Shown here: one piece after another, positions 6,101 to 14,200 of the stretch
Position numbering within the stretch: the first letter of the stretch is position 1
How the letters are laid out: each line of letters opens with the position of its first letter
From: a virus
Length of the DNA stretch: 29,156 nt
Direction: 5' to 3' (one strand)
IMG/VR virus record: IMGVR_UViG_3300010885_036910
Span: 1-29,156 of that record
The notes under the pieces: model-generated
What the model was told of the DNA's origin: nothing
Database searches by the model: none
What the model saw: the letters and a program-made list of their open reading frames with translations, nothing else
Translations under genes and position numbers: made by a program

Positions 6101-7789
6101 AGTGATGGTCAAGAAACTGAAAATGTAGGAACTGCTATTCCTTATGCTCAAACTTTAAAAGAAAAGGGTATACAAATCACTTCTATGGACGTAGGAGAAG
6201 TTTCTGAAGGTAATGATTTAATGGAAACTATATGTTCTGATGGCTCTTATTTTAATCTTCAGAATTATCTTATTCATAGTGACGGTAATGTTCATAACTA
6301 TATAGAATATGTATCTCTTAAATTGATAGGAATATTCCCATCAATACCTACTTGGTGTAAAGCTGTTAAAAATTCTAATGGATTGTGGACTGGATTACCA
6401 GTTCCCTCGGATATGATTTTAAATCCAGGAGATTATATACAATATAGACATCAAAGTTCTATAATTTATATTGGTAATATCAAAGGATTTGTTCAAGATG
6501 CTATTTCCTTTGCTCTTAACATTAAATTGGATGGATGGGATTATGATACAAATACCTTTAGCGAAAAATGGATAGGAGATGCTTATGGTGCAAAACCTTT
6601 TTGGGGAAAATCTTATACATATATAGATTCTGATAATAATTTCTACAAACCGACTATTAGTTTTGGTGGACAAATAAGAATTTTAGAAGGTTATGTGCCA
6701 ATCCATCAACCGGAATTATCTGAAATGATTTTATCTAATGGTTGTTATATAGAATATACCAATAGAAATTCTAACATTTTGATTTGGCAGCAACCTTTGG
6801 ACTTTGTAGTAACCTTAAAAGATTCAAGATGGAATCAACTTATTATATCTAAAGATGTTTCTAATTTAGACTTTACTATGTATAATGGTAATCCTTTAGA
6901 TTTAATAGCAAAAGCTACTTACGAACCAAGTAATATTATTTTAGAAGGTTATTCTTCTTTCAAACCAGCCAAATACAATTACTACGCGCGCAATGCTTTT
7001 ACCTATACGGAAAATTTATACAATTTAAATGTATGTCAAAACAGTTTTGTAACTTTTGTTACTGGAAAGGTTTTAGATGCCACAGAACCTTATGCCAATT
7101 TAGATAATATTAACTATCCCACAGTAGCAACTATATCATTTCCAGTTAACGCGAAATCTGAAAAACAAACTGGTAGTTATTTAACTGTAGACAAACTAGG
7201 GACTCCTTATTATAGAGGTAAAGGGTATGAAATTGATATAGATCCAAATAGTCTTTCTTATATAAATTCTGTAAGTGCTGAAAGATTATTTTTGAATTTA
7301 GAAAAATACGGTCCTAGAAATAGGGGTTTGACCAAGAAAGATCAGACCTCACCTGTAATGATAAAAGATATAGATAATAGATGGTTGATGAAACCTAATA
7401 ATGCTGGTAATTCTTCTGGAATTATTATTGATACATTAAAAAATCAAAAAATTATACCTTATCAATCAAACTATGAAATAAACCCTAATAATCAATTAGG
7501 AGTTAGTTTACAAAGTGATAACGTTCAATTTTGGGATACAAATGATGTTAATGCTTGGACTAATGAATTAAATTATCCTTTAAATTTAAGAAAAGAATTG
7601 ACTCAAAATGTCTACAACGAGAGACGTAAATCATTACTAGTTAATGGAGGACAACTATATCGTTGGACAACCGATATTTTTGGCAACAATTACGCTTTAC
7701 TCAAAAACAATACAGGAGTTTTTATTACAGAATATGGTGTAATAATAGTTACAGAAAATAATAATATTCCTTTTGTAACAGAAAGTTAA
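3194..7789 (+). CDS. Giant virion-type protein with a von Willebrand A (MIDAS) domain, 1531 aa
   Basis: The N-terminal region (about 1-200) is helical and contains DERDLFLSQIDF and a KLKDITQILNAKRESLKNSK stretch, a signature I recall from large structural proteins of marine myoviruses; it probably anchors the protein in the virion. A Cys/His-rich loop occupies about 646-691. A vWA domain spans about 830-1020 with a full MIDAS set: Asp838-x-Ser840-x-Thr842 (LLIDNSRT), Thr908/Thr909 (FTTNILDGL) and Asp971 (IFSDGQE). The remaining C-terminal 500 residues are beta-rich. vWA domains bind ligands through a metal ion, so an adhesin or baseplate role is inferred. It has no signal peptide. It is one of only two plus-strand genes here, and its end overlaps the convergent Dps-like gene by 4 nt. 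Confidence 0.95.
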   Translation: MNLSTTSPLSFQEWSKEQGNFVEISQQNYLNYLNSWYDYNSSKKVLKNQSISKKEQYIQLVKDLTFLFNADERDLFLSQIDFSNEEDLIYVIPYLAHKLKDITQILNAKRESLKNSKTKHSLIGSNLALEEILYEYILKNYTKKEYSYTKVPVSPLVNFFPELSSVNENFFIEIEELYDDENYHDSDPSVPISEYLNSSDLIDTYPFQDLTQDEIDNLISTRYLPRVAPTPLSRVFSQYLTTISTLSTLSLSSYYDSQINNLITGSEKYLAENIYGLTAIKVEETNIPDYILNIGIEQGNNWFYWPSGDKITNDSLAGNIFYPIEINSSNLINSISSIFGNVTGSSYLNSDLIFTDKNGTIEGAWLMGVRQENVSDTMNVVVESNTTKSFIYPFVGFNINLKNYSFNGYSIKDYEYGLYNSLESIVKQNLLTSYYTSTLPNSASYDIYLNQSSLVKAGALAAKFSDEADTVRKKINDNIINTSYVDSILGLTEEAYLFKFDKTDLPIVVGANNIAWPVAKLDQVTNLPLTLKKDTCLPIVIGQVEPNSSMIGAVAGTTFDTADVIYKATDQDEKTFIEAAWLAAGLNTQLDILKGAIDVYNGSPALDCAEYLEGPLQPSLAFKADAGTYVSFIWGDVDTPADEVFHYHPHASNCPYGKSYPHNFYANQDYQNSSPLNNSNIFPLKKNSCTCRSAYYSPIGTEGVNVKDYNGMADYLFADPFGLGKSFSLYGWKDTRRLNVNNSPQFSFYQIDGQLDKEVGFGNGTWKTGNGRKMILKTGRRYTYYRSSLRNQSGNSTDVPYMLIYYPYKNINLIGKNVSSINNSVVTNQNTDLVLLIDNSRTQTYDLDTVKELAKSVCSNIINKNFDALISIISFAKNSIVLNYLTNDLSSILNHINSITIQDYPNFTTNILDGLKLANNIFNNVEPFNNDCGNTNLCSNLSTEIFNLTNISTITNCPRSDSSKQIIIFSDGQETENVGTAIPYAQTLKEKGIQITSMDVGEVSEGNDLMETICSDGSYFNLQNYLIHSDGNVHNYIEYVSLKLIGIFPSIPTWCKAVKNSNGLWTGLPVPSDMILNPGDYIQYRHQSSIIYIGNIKGFVQDAISFALNIKLDGWDYDTNTFSEKWIGDAYGAKPFWGKSYTYIDSDNNFYKPTISFGGQIRILEGYVPIHQPELSEMILSNGCYIEYTNRNSNILIWQQPLDFVVTLKDSRWNQLIISKDVSNLDFTMYNGNPLDLIAKATYEPSNIILEGYSSFKPAKYNYYARNAFTYTENLYNLNVCQNSFVTFVTGKVLDATEPYANLDNINYPTVATISFPVNAKSEKQTGSYLTVDKLGTPYYRGKGYEIDIDPNSLSYINSVSAERLFLNLEKYGPRNRGLTKKDQTSPVMIKDIDNRWLMKPNNAGNSSGIIIDTLKNQKIIPYQSNYEINPNNQLGVSLQSDNVQFWDTNDVNAWTNELNYPLNLRKELTQNVYNERRKSLLVNGGQLYRWTTDIFGNNYALLKNNTGVFITEYGVIIVTENNNIPFVTES

Positions 7790-8244
7790 AAAGAAATCAT
7801 AGAAAGAAGATAATTTGTTTTGTTAAACGTCGATATAATATCTTCTTTTGTATTATTTAATCCCGATTTAACTGATGTAATATAATTATTAAATTCTAAA
7901 GAAGTTAATATCTCTTGAATACTATTGTTAACTTTTTTATAAGAATTTAAAATATCCTCTGGAGAACCTTTAAATTGTTCTGTATTTAAGTCTAAATTAA
8001 AACTAAATCCAGGGAAAACTGCATTTTGAATTAAGGATGTGCCAATAATTTCTTCTTGAAGTTTGTCAAATAATCCGTCTAAAGATTCATAAAGATCACC
8101 TAAAATAATATGTACATTATGGTTACCTGCATACCAATGAAGTAAATGTATAGTTGAATGTATTTTTTTTAAAAAAATACCAAACTCACGAGTTGAATCT
8201 AAAGGATCTGGTTGTGATTGAATTTTTATTATTTCTATTTCCAT
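7786..8244 (-). CDS. Dps/ferritin-like small protein, 152 aa
   Basis: Residues 29-65 carry the pattern HSTIHLLHWYAGNHNVH...LGDLYESL...FDKLQEE, a helix pair resembling Dps/ferritin-like proteins. The spacing His33/His45/Asp60/Glu64 equals that of E. coli Dps His51/His63/Asp78/Glu82 (12, 15 and 4 residues). The Dps His-Trp dipeptide is present but shifted, at 36-37. Proteins with this HxxHW...H..LG..YE pattern occur in marine phages (I recall DUF5856-like families), where the function is not established. The C-terminal half is mostly helical and not recognised. It is the last gene of the long minus-strand structural run and lies one base after the CxxC gene, so it is probably made late. Iron binding is inferred, not shown. 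Confidence 0.85.
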   Translation of the reverse strand: MEIEIIKIQSQPDPLDSTREFGIFLKKIHSTIHLLHWYAGNHNVHIILGDLYESLDGLFDKLQEEIIGTSLIQNAVFPGFSFNLDLNTEQFKGSPEDILNSYKKVNNSIQEILTSLEFNNYITSVKSGLNNTKEDIISTFNKTNYLLSMISF

Positions 8245-8245
8245 A

Positions 8246-8701
8246 TTAAATTATCTTTTTATATATTTGTACTTTTATCAAAAGATCTCCTGAGTAATTA
8301 TCGCTATCGCTTATACATATATAATTTTTAATATTCTTTTTATCATTAATTTCTTCTAAAGTAATAACTTTGTTTGGGTTTATAGGTAAATTTTCTGTTG
8401 TTCCTTTAAACATAGAAGCTGATGTATTTGAATCATTTACTTTTACTTCAAAGCCATCTTTCTGAGTTGAATTTTTATAAGAAAATAAAGCATCTTTTTC
8501 GTTCTTAAAAAAGAATTTCCACAAAGGAATAGGGAATAAAACATTGAGAGCATCTCTCCTGATAGAGCATACTTTACAAGGTTCCTTTTTACCTGTTATT
8601 TTAAAAGTTAACCAGCTTAAAGCTTTGGAATGTAATATACAAGCAACTATATCCCCCAAACCTTTAGCATATCTAAATTGTAAATCCGGATTCTTGTTCA
8701 T
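8246..8701 (-). CDS. Hypothetical phage protein with CxxC motif, 151 aa
   Basis: The N-terminal half has a hydrophobic helix-like stretch (YAKGLGDIVACILHSKALSW), then ITGKKEPCKVCSIRRDALN with a CxxC pair at 42 and 45, and PIPLWKFF. I recall short phage proteins with the same 'ITGK..PC..C..R...LN..FP' layout but no function for them. Two cysteines alone are not a complete zinc site, so a dimeric site or a redox role is possible. The C-terminal half is polar and strand-rich. The start is AT-rich without a Shine-Dalgarno sequence. It stands between the three paralogous tail-type genes and the Dps-like gene in the same run. Confidence 0.85.
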   Translation of the reverse strand: MNKNPDLQFRYAKGLGDIVACILHSKALSWLTFKITGKKEPCKVCSIRRDALNVLFPIPLWKFFFKNEKDALFSYKNSTQKDGFEVKVNDSNTSASMFKGTTENLPINPNKVITLEEINDKKNIKNYICISDSDNYSGDLLIKVQIYKKII

Positions 8702-8732
8702 TAATATAATAATATACTGCTTGTTATAAAAA

Positions 8733-9497
8733 TCAAATATAAATTCCAGAACATTTATCGTTTAGAGTCTGTACATACTCCCATTTTTTATTTTTTAATT
8801 TAAACTTTAATATGGCATTAACCAACACTCTAACATTATCCCGAGTAAAGGTTGATGTTATAAGCCTTTCATTATAGCTATAGTTGTTAGGTGTATTTTG
8901 ATTTACAATCAAATGATTAGGATCTGAAGGATTTGGTGTATAGTTGAATATTTCTATTATTACATTTACTATAGTACCTTCTGTGTATAAGTTAGTGAGA
9001 TTAGGATTATATTCTTCGTTTAATTTAGATAAGCTGATGGATTTAAGTCTAGGTAATATGGTATTAAATTCTATACCTTGTGTATTGTTTATTTTTATAA
9101 TATTGCCGTTTGTTTCTTCACAAACATTATCAATAATATTATTTGTGGCTACTAAGTCAATAATTTCTTCTCCGTAAAAAATGGAGGCATTAATAGGATA
9201 TTGAATAGAAAATTCATGTTTATTCCAAAAAGAACTTAAACTAGTAGTTACTACAGAATTTAAAAGAATATGATTGACTTCTGTTTCTGTGTATTTAGAA
9301 TTTAAATCTTCAAAATTCTTTGTTACAGATGATAGGTCATCAAAAATGGTTGAGACATTATTTGATTCATCAAATAAAGAACTAGATAAATTACATATTA
9401 AAGTATCTAATAATAAAGCGTTGTAGTTGTGTTTACCGGCGGTATCACCTACACAATCATCTATGTTAATATTTAAAATGGGTATTATGCAATTCAT
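8733..9497 (-). CDS. Tail-fibre-type protein, member 3 of a three-gene paralogous array, 254 aa
   Basis: The N-terminus contains GDTAGKHNYNALLLDTLICN followed by LSS, a motif I recall from marine phage structural proteins. A helical region follows, ending in a W..E(F)SIQYP element (FWNKHEFSIQYP, about 89-100). The C-terminal part has NVRVLVNAILKFKLKNKKWEY, a strand-turn-strand ending also seen in the two neighbouring genes. Unlike those two, it lacks the Cys-rich middle insert. Its start overlaps the stop of the 292-aa gene by 4 nt, indicating coupled translation. The role is probably in a tail appendage, inferred from context and paralogy. Confidence 0.88.
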   Translation of the reverse strand: MNCIIPILNINIDDCVGDTAGKHNYNALLLDTLICNLSSSLFDESNNVSTIFDDLSSVTKNFEDLNSKYTETEVNHILLNSVVTTSLSSFWNKHEFSIQYPINASIFYGEEIIDLVATNNIIDNVCEETNGNIIKINNTQGIEFNTILPRLKSISLSKLNEEYNPNLTNLYTEGTIVNVIIEIFNYTPNPSDPNHLIVNQNTPNNYSYNERLITSTFTRDNVRVLVNAILKFKLKNKKWEYVQTLNDKCSGIYI

Positions 9498-10372
9498 GTT
9501 GTAATATATTTGTCAAATTGCCATTCGCAATTTTTAACTTTAAAAACTAAAGAAGTAATTATATCTGATTCCCATTCATCTTGGTATACCATAGATATAT
9601 CAGCTTGTATTTGACCTTTGGCAAAATGACTAGACAATGTCTCAACATCGCTCACGTGTATTTGTTTTAAAGTATTATTGTTAGTTGTTCCGTCATCTGC
9701 TGGGATATAATACCTAGATGTAGTTGCTAAAAAGGATTCCTCTAATGGAATATAAGGAGGCTTAATATATAAGCAGTCAACATCAATACATTTCTGACAA
9801 TTCCATTCTGATGGACAGCTGTATCCACCATTGCAAGATATAACAGGACCAAACGCAATGGTTTTGCAATTTGCACACAATCTAAAAGAATCTGTATAAC
9901 AAACTGTATAATCTGTTAAGGTTTCACTATAGTTTGTTTGTGTATAACTATCAGAGCCAGTTGTTTTTGTATAAACATTAACTATAATTTTTTGATTTTC
10001 GACGTAATTGTTTAATACAGGGTATTTTGAATTTAACCAAGAATTAATAGTTTTGTCATAGGATTGAGAATACGGGGTTCCTAAAATATAAGGATAAAAT
10101 ATAGTTATAGGCTGAAGCCATTTAGCACTGTTAGTTTCAATTGTTGTAGCAAAATCTGTCCAGCTGCCGGAGAATTGATTAACTAAAGATAAGACATTTT
10201 TATAATCTGCTATATTGTCATTATAAAAATCTATTATAGGTTTCCAATTATTATTGTATTGTGTTTGTATTTCTGACAACCAATTTTGTAAATTTATGTA
10301 ATTTGAATTTACAGATACCAGAGAATCTCCTATAGTTTCTGTATTTTGAATCTTGTAAAAATTATAATTCAT
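9494..10372 (-). CDS. Tail-fibre-type protein, member 2 of the paralogous array, 292 aa
   Basis: The start is placed at 10372 (MNYNFYKIQ) rather than the upstream ATG at 10417. GGAGGA lies 8 nt before 10372, the clearest Shine-Dalgarno in the window, and the longer form would overlap the preceding gene by 56 nt instead of 11. The fold order is a helical N-terminus, a W..PITIFYP element (about 100), a strand block INSWLNSKYP...NYVENQKIIVNVY, a Cys-rich segment with nine cysteines (CYTDSFRLCANC ... CNGGYSCPSEWNCQKC ... DC), and a C-terminal VFKVKNCEWQF. The W/YP and NxxYP...YVEN/DQ blocks align with the next gene, which marks them as paralogs. The Cys pairs suggest a metal-bound or disulfide-bonded knob. 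A tail-appendage role is inferred. Confidence 0.88.
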   Translation of the reverse strand: MNYNFYKIQNTETIGDSLVSVNSNYINLQNWLSEIQTQYNNNWKPIIDFYNDNIADYKNVLSLVNQFSGSWTDFATTIETNSAKWLQPITIFYPYILGTPYSQSYDKTINSWLNSKYPVLNNYVENQKIIVNVYTKTTGSDSYTQTNYSETLTDYTVCYTDSFRLCANCKTIAFGPVISCNGGYSCPSEWNCQKCIDVDCLYIKPPYIPLEESFLATTSRYYIPADDGTTNNNTLKQIHVSDVETLSSHFAKGQIQADISMVYQDEWESDIITSLVFKVKNCEWQFDKYITT

Positions 10373-11240
10373 TATTCTTTTCCTCCAATGATATGTAATT
10401 CCATTTAGAACCGTCATTCTTTAAATAAAGAACAACTACTCTTGATAGATGTCTATCACTTAATGTTTTACTCTTTTGAATTTCTAGCAATCGACCGCCA
10501 CTACCAGTGCAATTACCCTTTTGAGTATCTTTTGTATAGGAATGACCACAGTGGTCGTAAGGATTCCCACACCAATCTCCGGTACCATCATTATTATTAT
10601 GATGGTTGCAACCAGCTCGACGTGGGTCTCGTCCGCACCCATCACAACTCACAACGGCTCCGTCTGTATTGTTATAACCTTTAATTTTATTAGGTACACA
10701 ATATTCATAATAATTTCTATAAAAATAAAAATTAAAATATATGGTCTCATACAAGCTAACAAATAAATTAACTATTTGATCTTCTATATATTCTGAAGGA
10801 GGAAAATTTATATTCATCCAATTTTGAAGCATGGTTAAATTTCCTGATTGTATGCTGTTAGTGTCTGTATACCAATTTCCAGGTGTTACTTGATTAGACC
10901 CTGCTGTCGTCGAGGCCATGTTTATAATTTTTGGATAATATACAGAAAATTCTTTATTCCAATTAGCACTTAATGAGTGCACTACCGATATATGGTTTTG
11001 GTAACTTTCATTTATTCTTTTAATATTTAAAACAGTAGAAAACATAGCTGCGCTGTTTTGATTGAATAAAGTGTAAACATCATTCCATTTATCTATGTCA
11101 TCTAAAAGACTATTTAATCTGGAACTAAGAGACACTACATTAGAGTTGATAATAGGCAGGCTATTACCAGCACATAAATTTTCATCTATTAAATCTATGT
11201 CTCCACAAGTGGGATCTGTTTTTTTTATTTCTATAGTCAT
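10362..11240 (-). CDS. Tail-fibre-type protein, member 1 of the paralogous array, 292 aa
   Basis: The protein shares with its neighbour a helical N-terminus, the WNKEFSVYYP element (about 93-102), the block LQNWMNINFPPSEYIEDQ, and a VVSCDG match to VISCNG. The middle insert is Cys/His-rich (SCDGCGRDPRRAGCNHH, DWCGNPYDHCGH, GNC) and locally higher in GC than the rest of the gene, consistent with a separately acquired or strongly selected metal-binding cassette. The C-terminus resembles the last strands of the other two paralogs (VVVLYLKNDGSKWNY). The start overlaps the end of the 1145-aa LamG gene by 4 nt. Three such genes in a row, each coupled to the next, suggest subunits of one appendage. 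The function is inferred. Confidence 0.88.
   Translation of the reverse strand: MTIEIKKTDPTCGDIDLIDENLCAGNSLPIINSNVVSLSSRLNSLLDDIDKWNDVYTLFNQNSAAMFSTVLNIKRINESYQNHISVVHSLSANWNKEFSVYYPKIINMASTTAGSNQVTPGNWYTDTNSIQSGNLTMLQNWMNINFPPSEYIEDQIVNLFVSLYETIYFNFYFYRNYYEYCVPNKIKGYNNTDGAVVSCDGCGRDPRRAGCNHHNNNDGTGDWCGNPYDHCGHSYTKDTQKGNCTGSGGRLLEIQKSKTLSDRHLSRVVVLYLKNDGSKWNYISLEEKNNEL
10381..10386 (-). promoter_or_regulatory. Strong Shine-Dalgarno sequence deciding the start at 10372
   Basis: The minus strand reads GGAGGA, then AAAGAATA, then ATG. This is a near-perfect anti-16S match at 8-nt spacing. Most other starts in the window have no purine-rich site, so this one both fixes the start and stands out. 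Confidence 0.75.
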
Positions 11241-14200
11241 GACCAGTTAATTTTATATAAAGAAGTATAAGAGGGTGATATTTTATTTATTACATTCTTT
11301 ACAGCTTGCTCTATATTTTTCTTAACATTATCATTAGCTTTAAAGTTATGTATGTTAATATTATAATATTTGCTCTTGTTTCCAGGCATTTTAAATTGGA
11401 ACCAATGTTTAATTTCTTCTATGTAATTTCTCTCACCTATATCAGCATTCCATGTTAAATTGGTAGATTGCGGTGAAAAATCTGAAGCATTATAAATTTG
11501 TTCTATGTCTCCCTGATTTAAATATATGTTATACATTCTTAAATCCGAGACAGAGCCTACAAATTTATAACCTTTATCGGAATTTAATAAATTATTCAAA
11601 ATACTATTTTTAACTGTTGTAGCTCCGAGTAGTAGAGATGTTCTATAATCGTAATATAATTGATATGCTTTGGGAGTAAAATTAGTGGAATCCACTTCTA
11701 CAGAATCTATATAATATTTTGCAGTTCCTAAATCAGAATCAAAGGTAAATGCAAAGTGATGCCACCCGGAAGGTAAAGAAGATACTGAATGTTTTAAAGA
11801 TAATAATTGAGATTGTTTTCCAGAAGAATTTGCAATTTTAAAATTCCATGATAAATTTTTCTTTATGCTTTTGAATTTTCTAGTATGTTGATACCCAGTG
11901 AAATCTCCGTGAGCAAAATAGTTGTTGTTATTTATGTCACTCAAACCACTGAAATTTAATTTAGAAATTGGTGTGCCTCTTTGATTGATTAAATAAGCTT
12001 CTTTATCGTTTTCATCAATCATAATTAACAAATCTTCTTGATCATATTGATTATTACAAGGATCTGTATTAATGGGTGAATTAATAAAATTAATAGATCT
12101 TCTTCTAGAAGTTGAAGGGTTTGCTGGATAAATGGTTTTGGTAGTTTCTTCTGTTACTAATATTTGTAGATAATCATTAGTTAAAACATATTTGTAATCG
12201 GTTGTCGATATGAACGGTAAATCTTCTTCAATGGCTTTTTCGGTATGTGTTACAATAGGAGGAGCTGGAGAACAATTTGTATCTGATATAGGATTTTTAC
12301 TAAATTGATAAGTGAATTCAAAAGTGCCATTTGAATTTATTTTGGTATATAAATCATCTTCTGATGTTATCCATAAATTGTTATTTCTATCACAAATTAT
12401 TTGTTTAGATTTTCCAACAGTGGCATACATTTTTTTGTTTTTATACAAATTAGCGCCAACAACTTCCCATAACATATTGTCATTGTCTATCGTAGAAGCA
12501 TTACCATAAACTTGTAATACATTATTATTTAAATCTATTTCAATTCTATTTGTATTAGAAGTAACACTATACACCCCCAGTAATTCTCCGTCTGGGTTCA
12601 ATTTGATATATTTTTTAACACTATTATCATAAATGTATAAATTTTCTCTAGAATCTGTTTCTACTTGTGATATAGTAGTAATGCTATATCTTATACTTTT
12701 ATCTATTGTAACTCTATCATCTACGTTGTATTTTACAGCTCTTAAATTTTTAGAATCAAAAACCCAATAATCATAGTTAGGTAATCTTTGAATAAAATCG
12801 AATGTGTAGGATGATGGTAAATTCGATATGTTAGTATTTGATATTTTTCCAAATCTATAATTTAGATTTTGAATTTGAGCTGTGTTGTTATTTATTAAAG
12901 TTATTATAGGAGAGAAAACATCCGATTCGTTTAATAAACCAAATCCACTATTATAGTAATTACCAAATATTTGATTTCCTTGAATGTTAGACCAGTCCTG
13001 TACATTCAACCAAAGAGATACGGTAAGATTTTTACTTTCCAATAAGACATCCTTTGCTGGGAATATGGCATAATTATTTCCGTCTAACACCCAGTAATTG
13101 CCTTTAAAATTAAGATCACTATTATTATATAATAATCCATTGTTTTTAAATGTTGAATTATCTTGTAACGGAGAGGAAAGCCAGTTAGTTATATTTAAAA
13201 TTTTAGATGGTTGATTTGTTTTGTAACTATAATCAAAATATTTTAAGAAGTTCTTACTATCTTGTTTACCCACATGATAATACTCATATAAAACATTAGG
13301 TATTATTTTTGTAGTAGAAGGTACATCATAACAATAAGAAAGATTGGGATATAATTTACTATGATAAACCATTTTGGTTGCAGACATTGCTTCATCTGTA
13401 GTGTAGTATGCAGGGTTATAATACCTGTCCAACCATTTTTTACTGCCATCAGGGGCTTTGTATAACCAAGAACACAACCAGAAATTATTATCCGTTTCTG
13501 GATGTATAATATCAAGACTAGTCAAATAAGGAGCATTAGATTTTAATCTTTGACTAATACGATCTGAAATATAAGGAGCTTCTCCTGCGGTTGCTCCGTC
13601 CTCGATAAACCCGGCAGCACTTAAATCTTGGACTTGACTTATTGGATTATAATAAAATTTTGTACTGCTGTTGCTTTTAAATTCTACTTTTATACTATTA
13701 CTAGTATATCCTAAACATATAGAGTCTAATCCATTTTTTTGGTTAGTTCCTGAATATATTTTTCTATAAAATCTATTTATATTATTATTATTGTATAAAT
13801 AATCTGCAGTTTGGTAATTTTTTAAAGGATGAAAATATAAGTCACTTACTGCTTCTTTATTTTTTATAGAAAAATTTTCAGAAGGAAATACCCCTAAATA
13901 ATTTTGTGTATAGTCTGGTGTTTTACTTTTGACAATTAAATCTTTTCTGCTTAATAATGGATTAGTTTCATATTTGACTAAAAAACTATCTTTAACAGAA
14001 GAATTATTTTTTGTATTGTTTGAAAATGATGGTAAAAAGAAAATACAATTGGATGGAATAGTCGCCGAGCTTATATTAAAATTTTGTAATTGTATTGAAT
14101 TATTGACTAGTGCAACTATTACAGAATAATTCGATTTGTTTCTGAACATGGAAATATACCCATCTCCTAAAATGTAATCAAACAATTGACTGTTATCTGG

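Noticed and set aside
10373-10417. Upstream start for the 292-aa gene beginning MTVLNGITYHW
   Set aside because: It would overlap the previous gene by 56 nt, while a GGAGGA at 8-nt spacing supports the start at 10372.
10544-10614. Perfect palindromes gaccacagtggtc and tggttgcaacca as possible operators
   Set aside because: Both lie within coding sequence for the Cys/His-rich segment (His-Cys-Gly-His and neighbouring codons) and far from any start, so they are more likely chance results of local composition.
10442-10766. Two overlapping plus-strand ORFs (80 and 81 aa) over the Cys-rich region
   Set aside because: They are antisense shadows created by the locally GC-rich coding stretch of the 292-aa paralog, and their compositions are atypical.
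13303-13515. Minus-strand 70-aa ORF inside the LamG-type gene
   Set aside because: It lies in another frame of the same strand within the 1145-aa gene, lacks a start signal and does not look like a domain.
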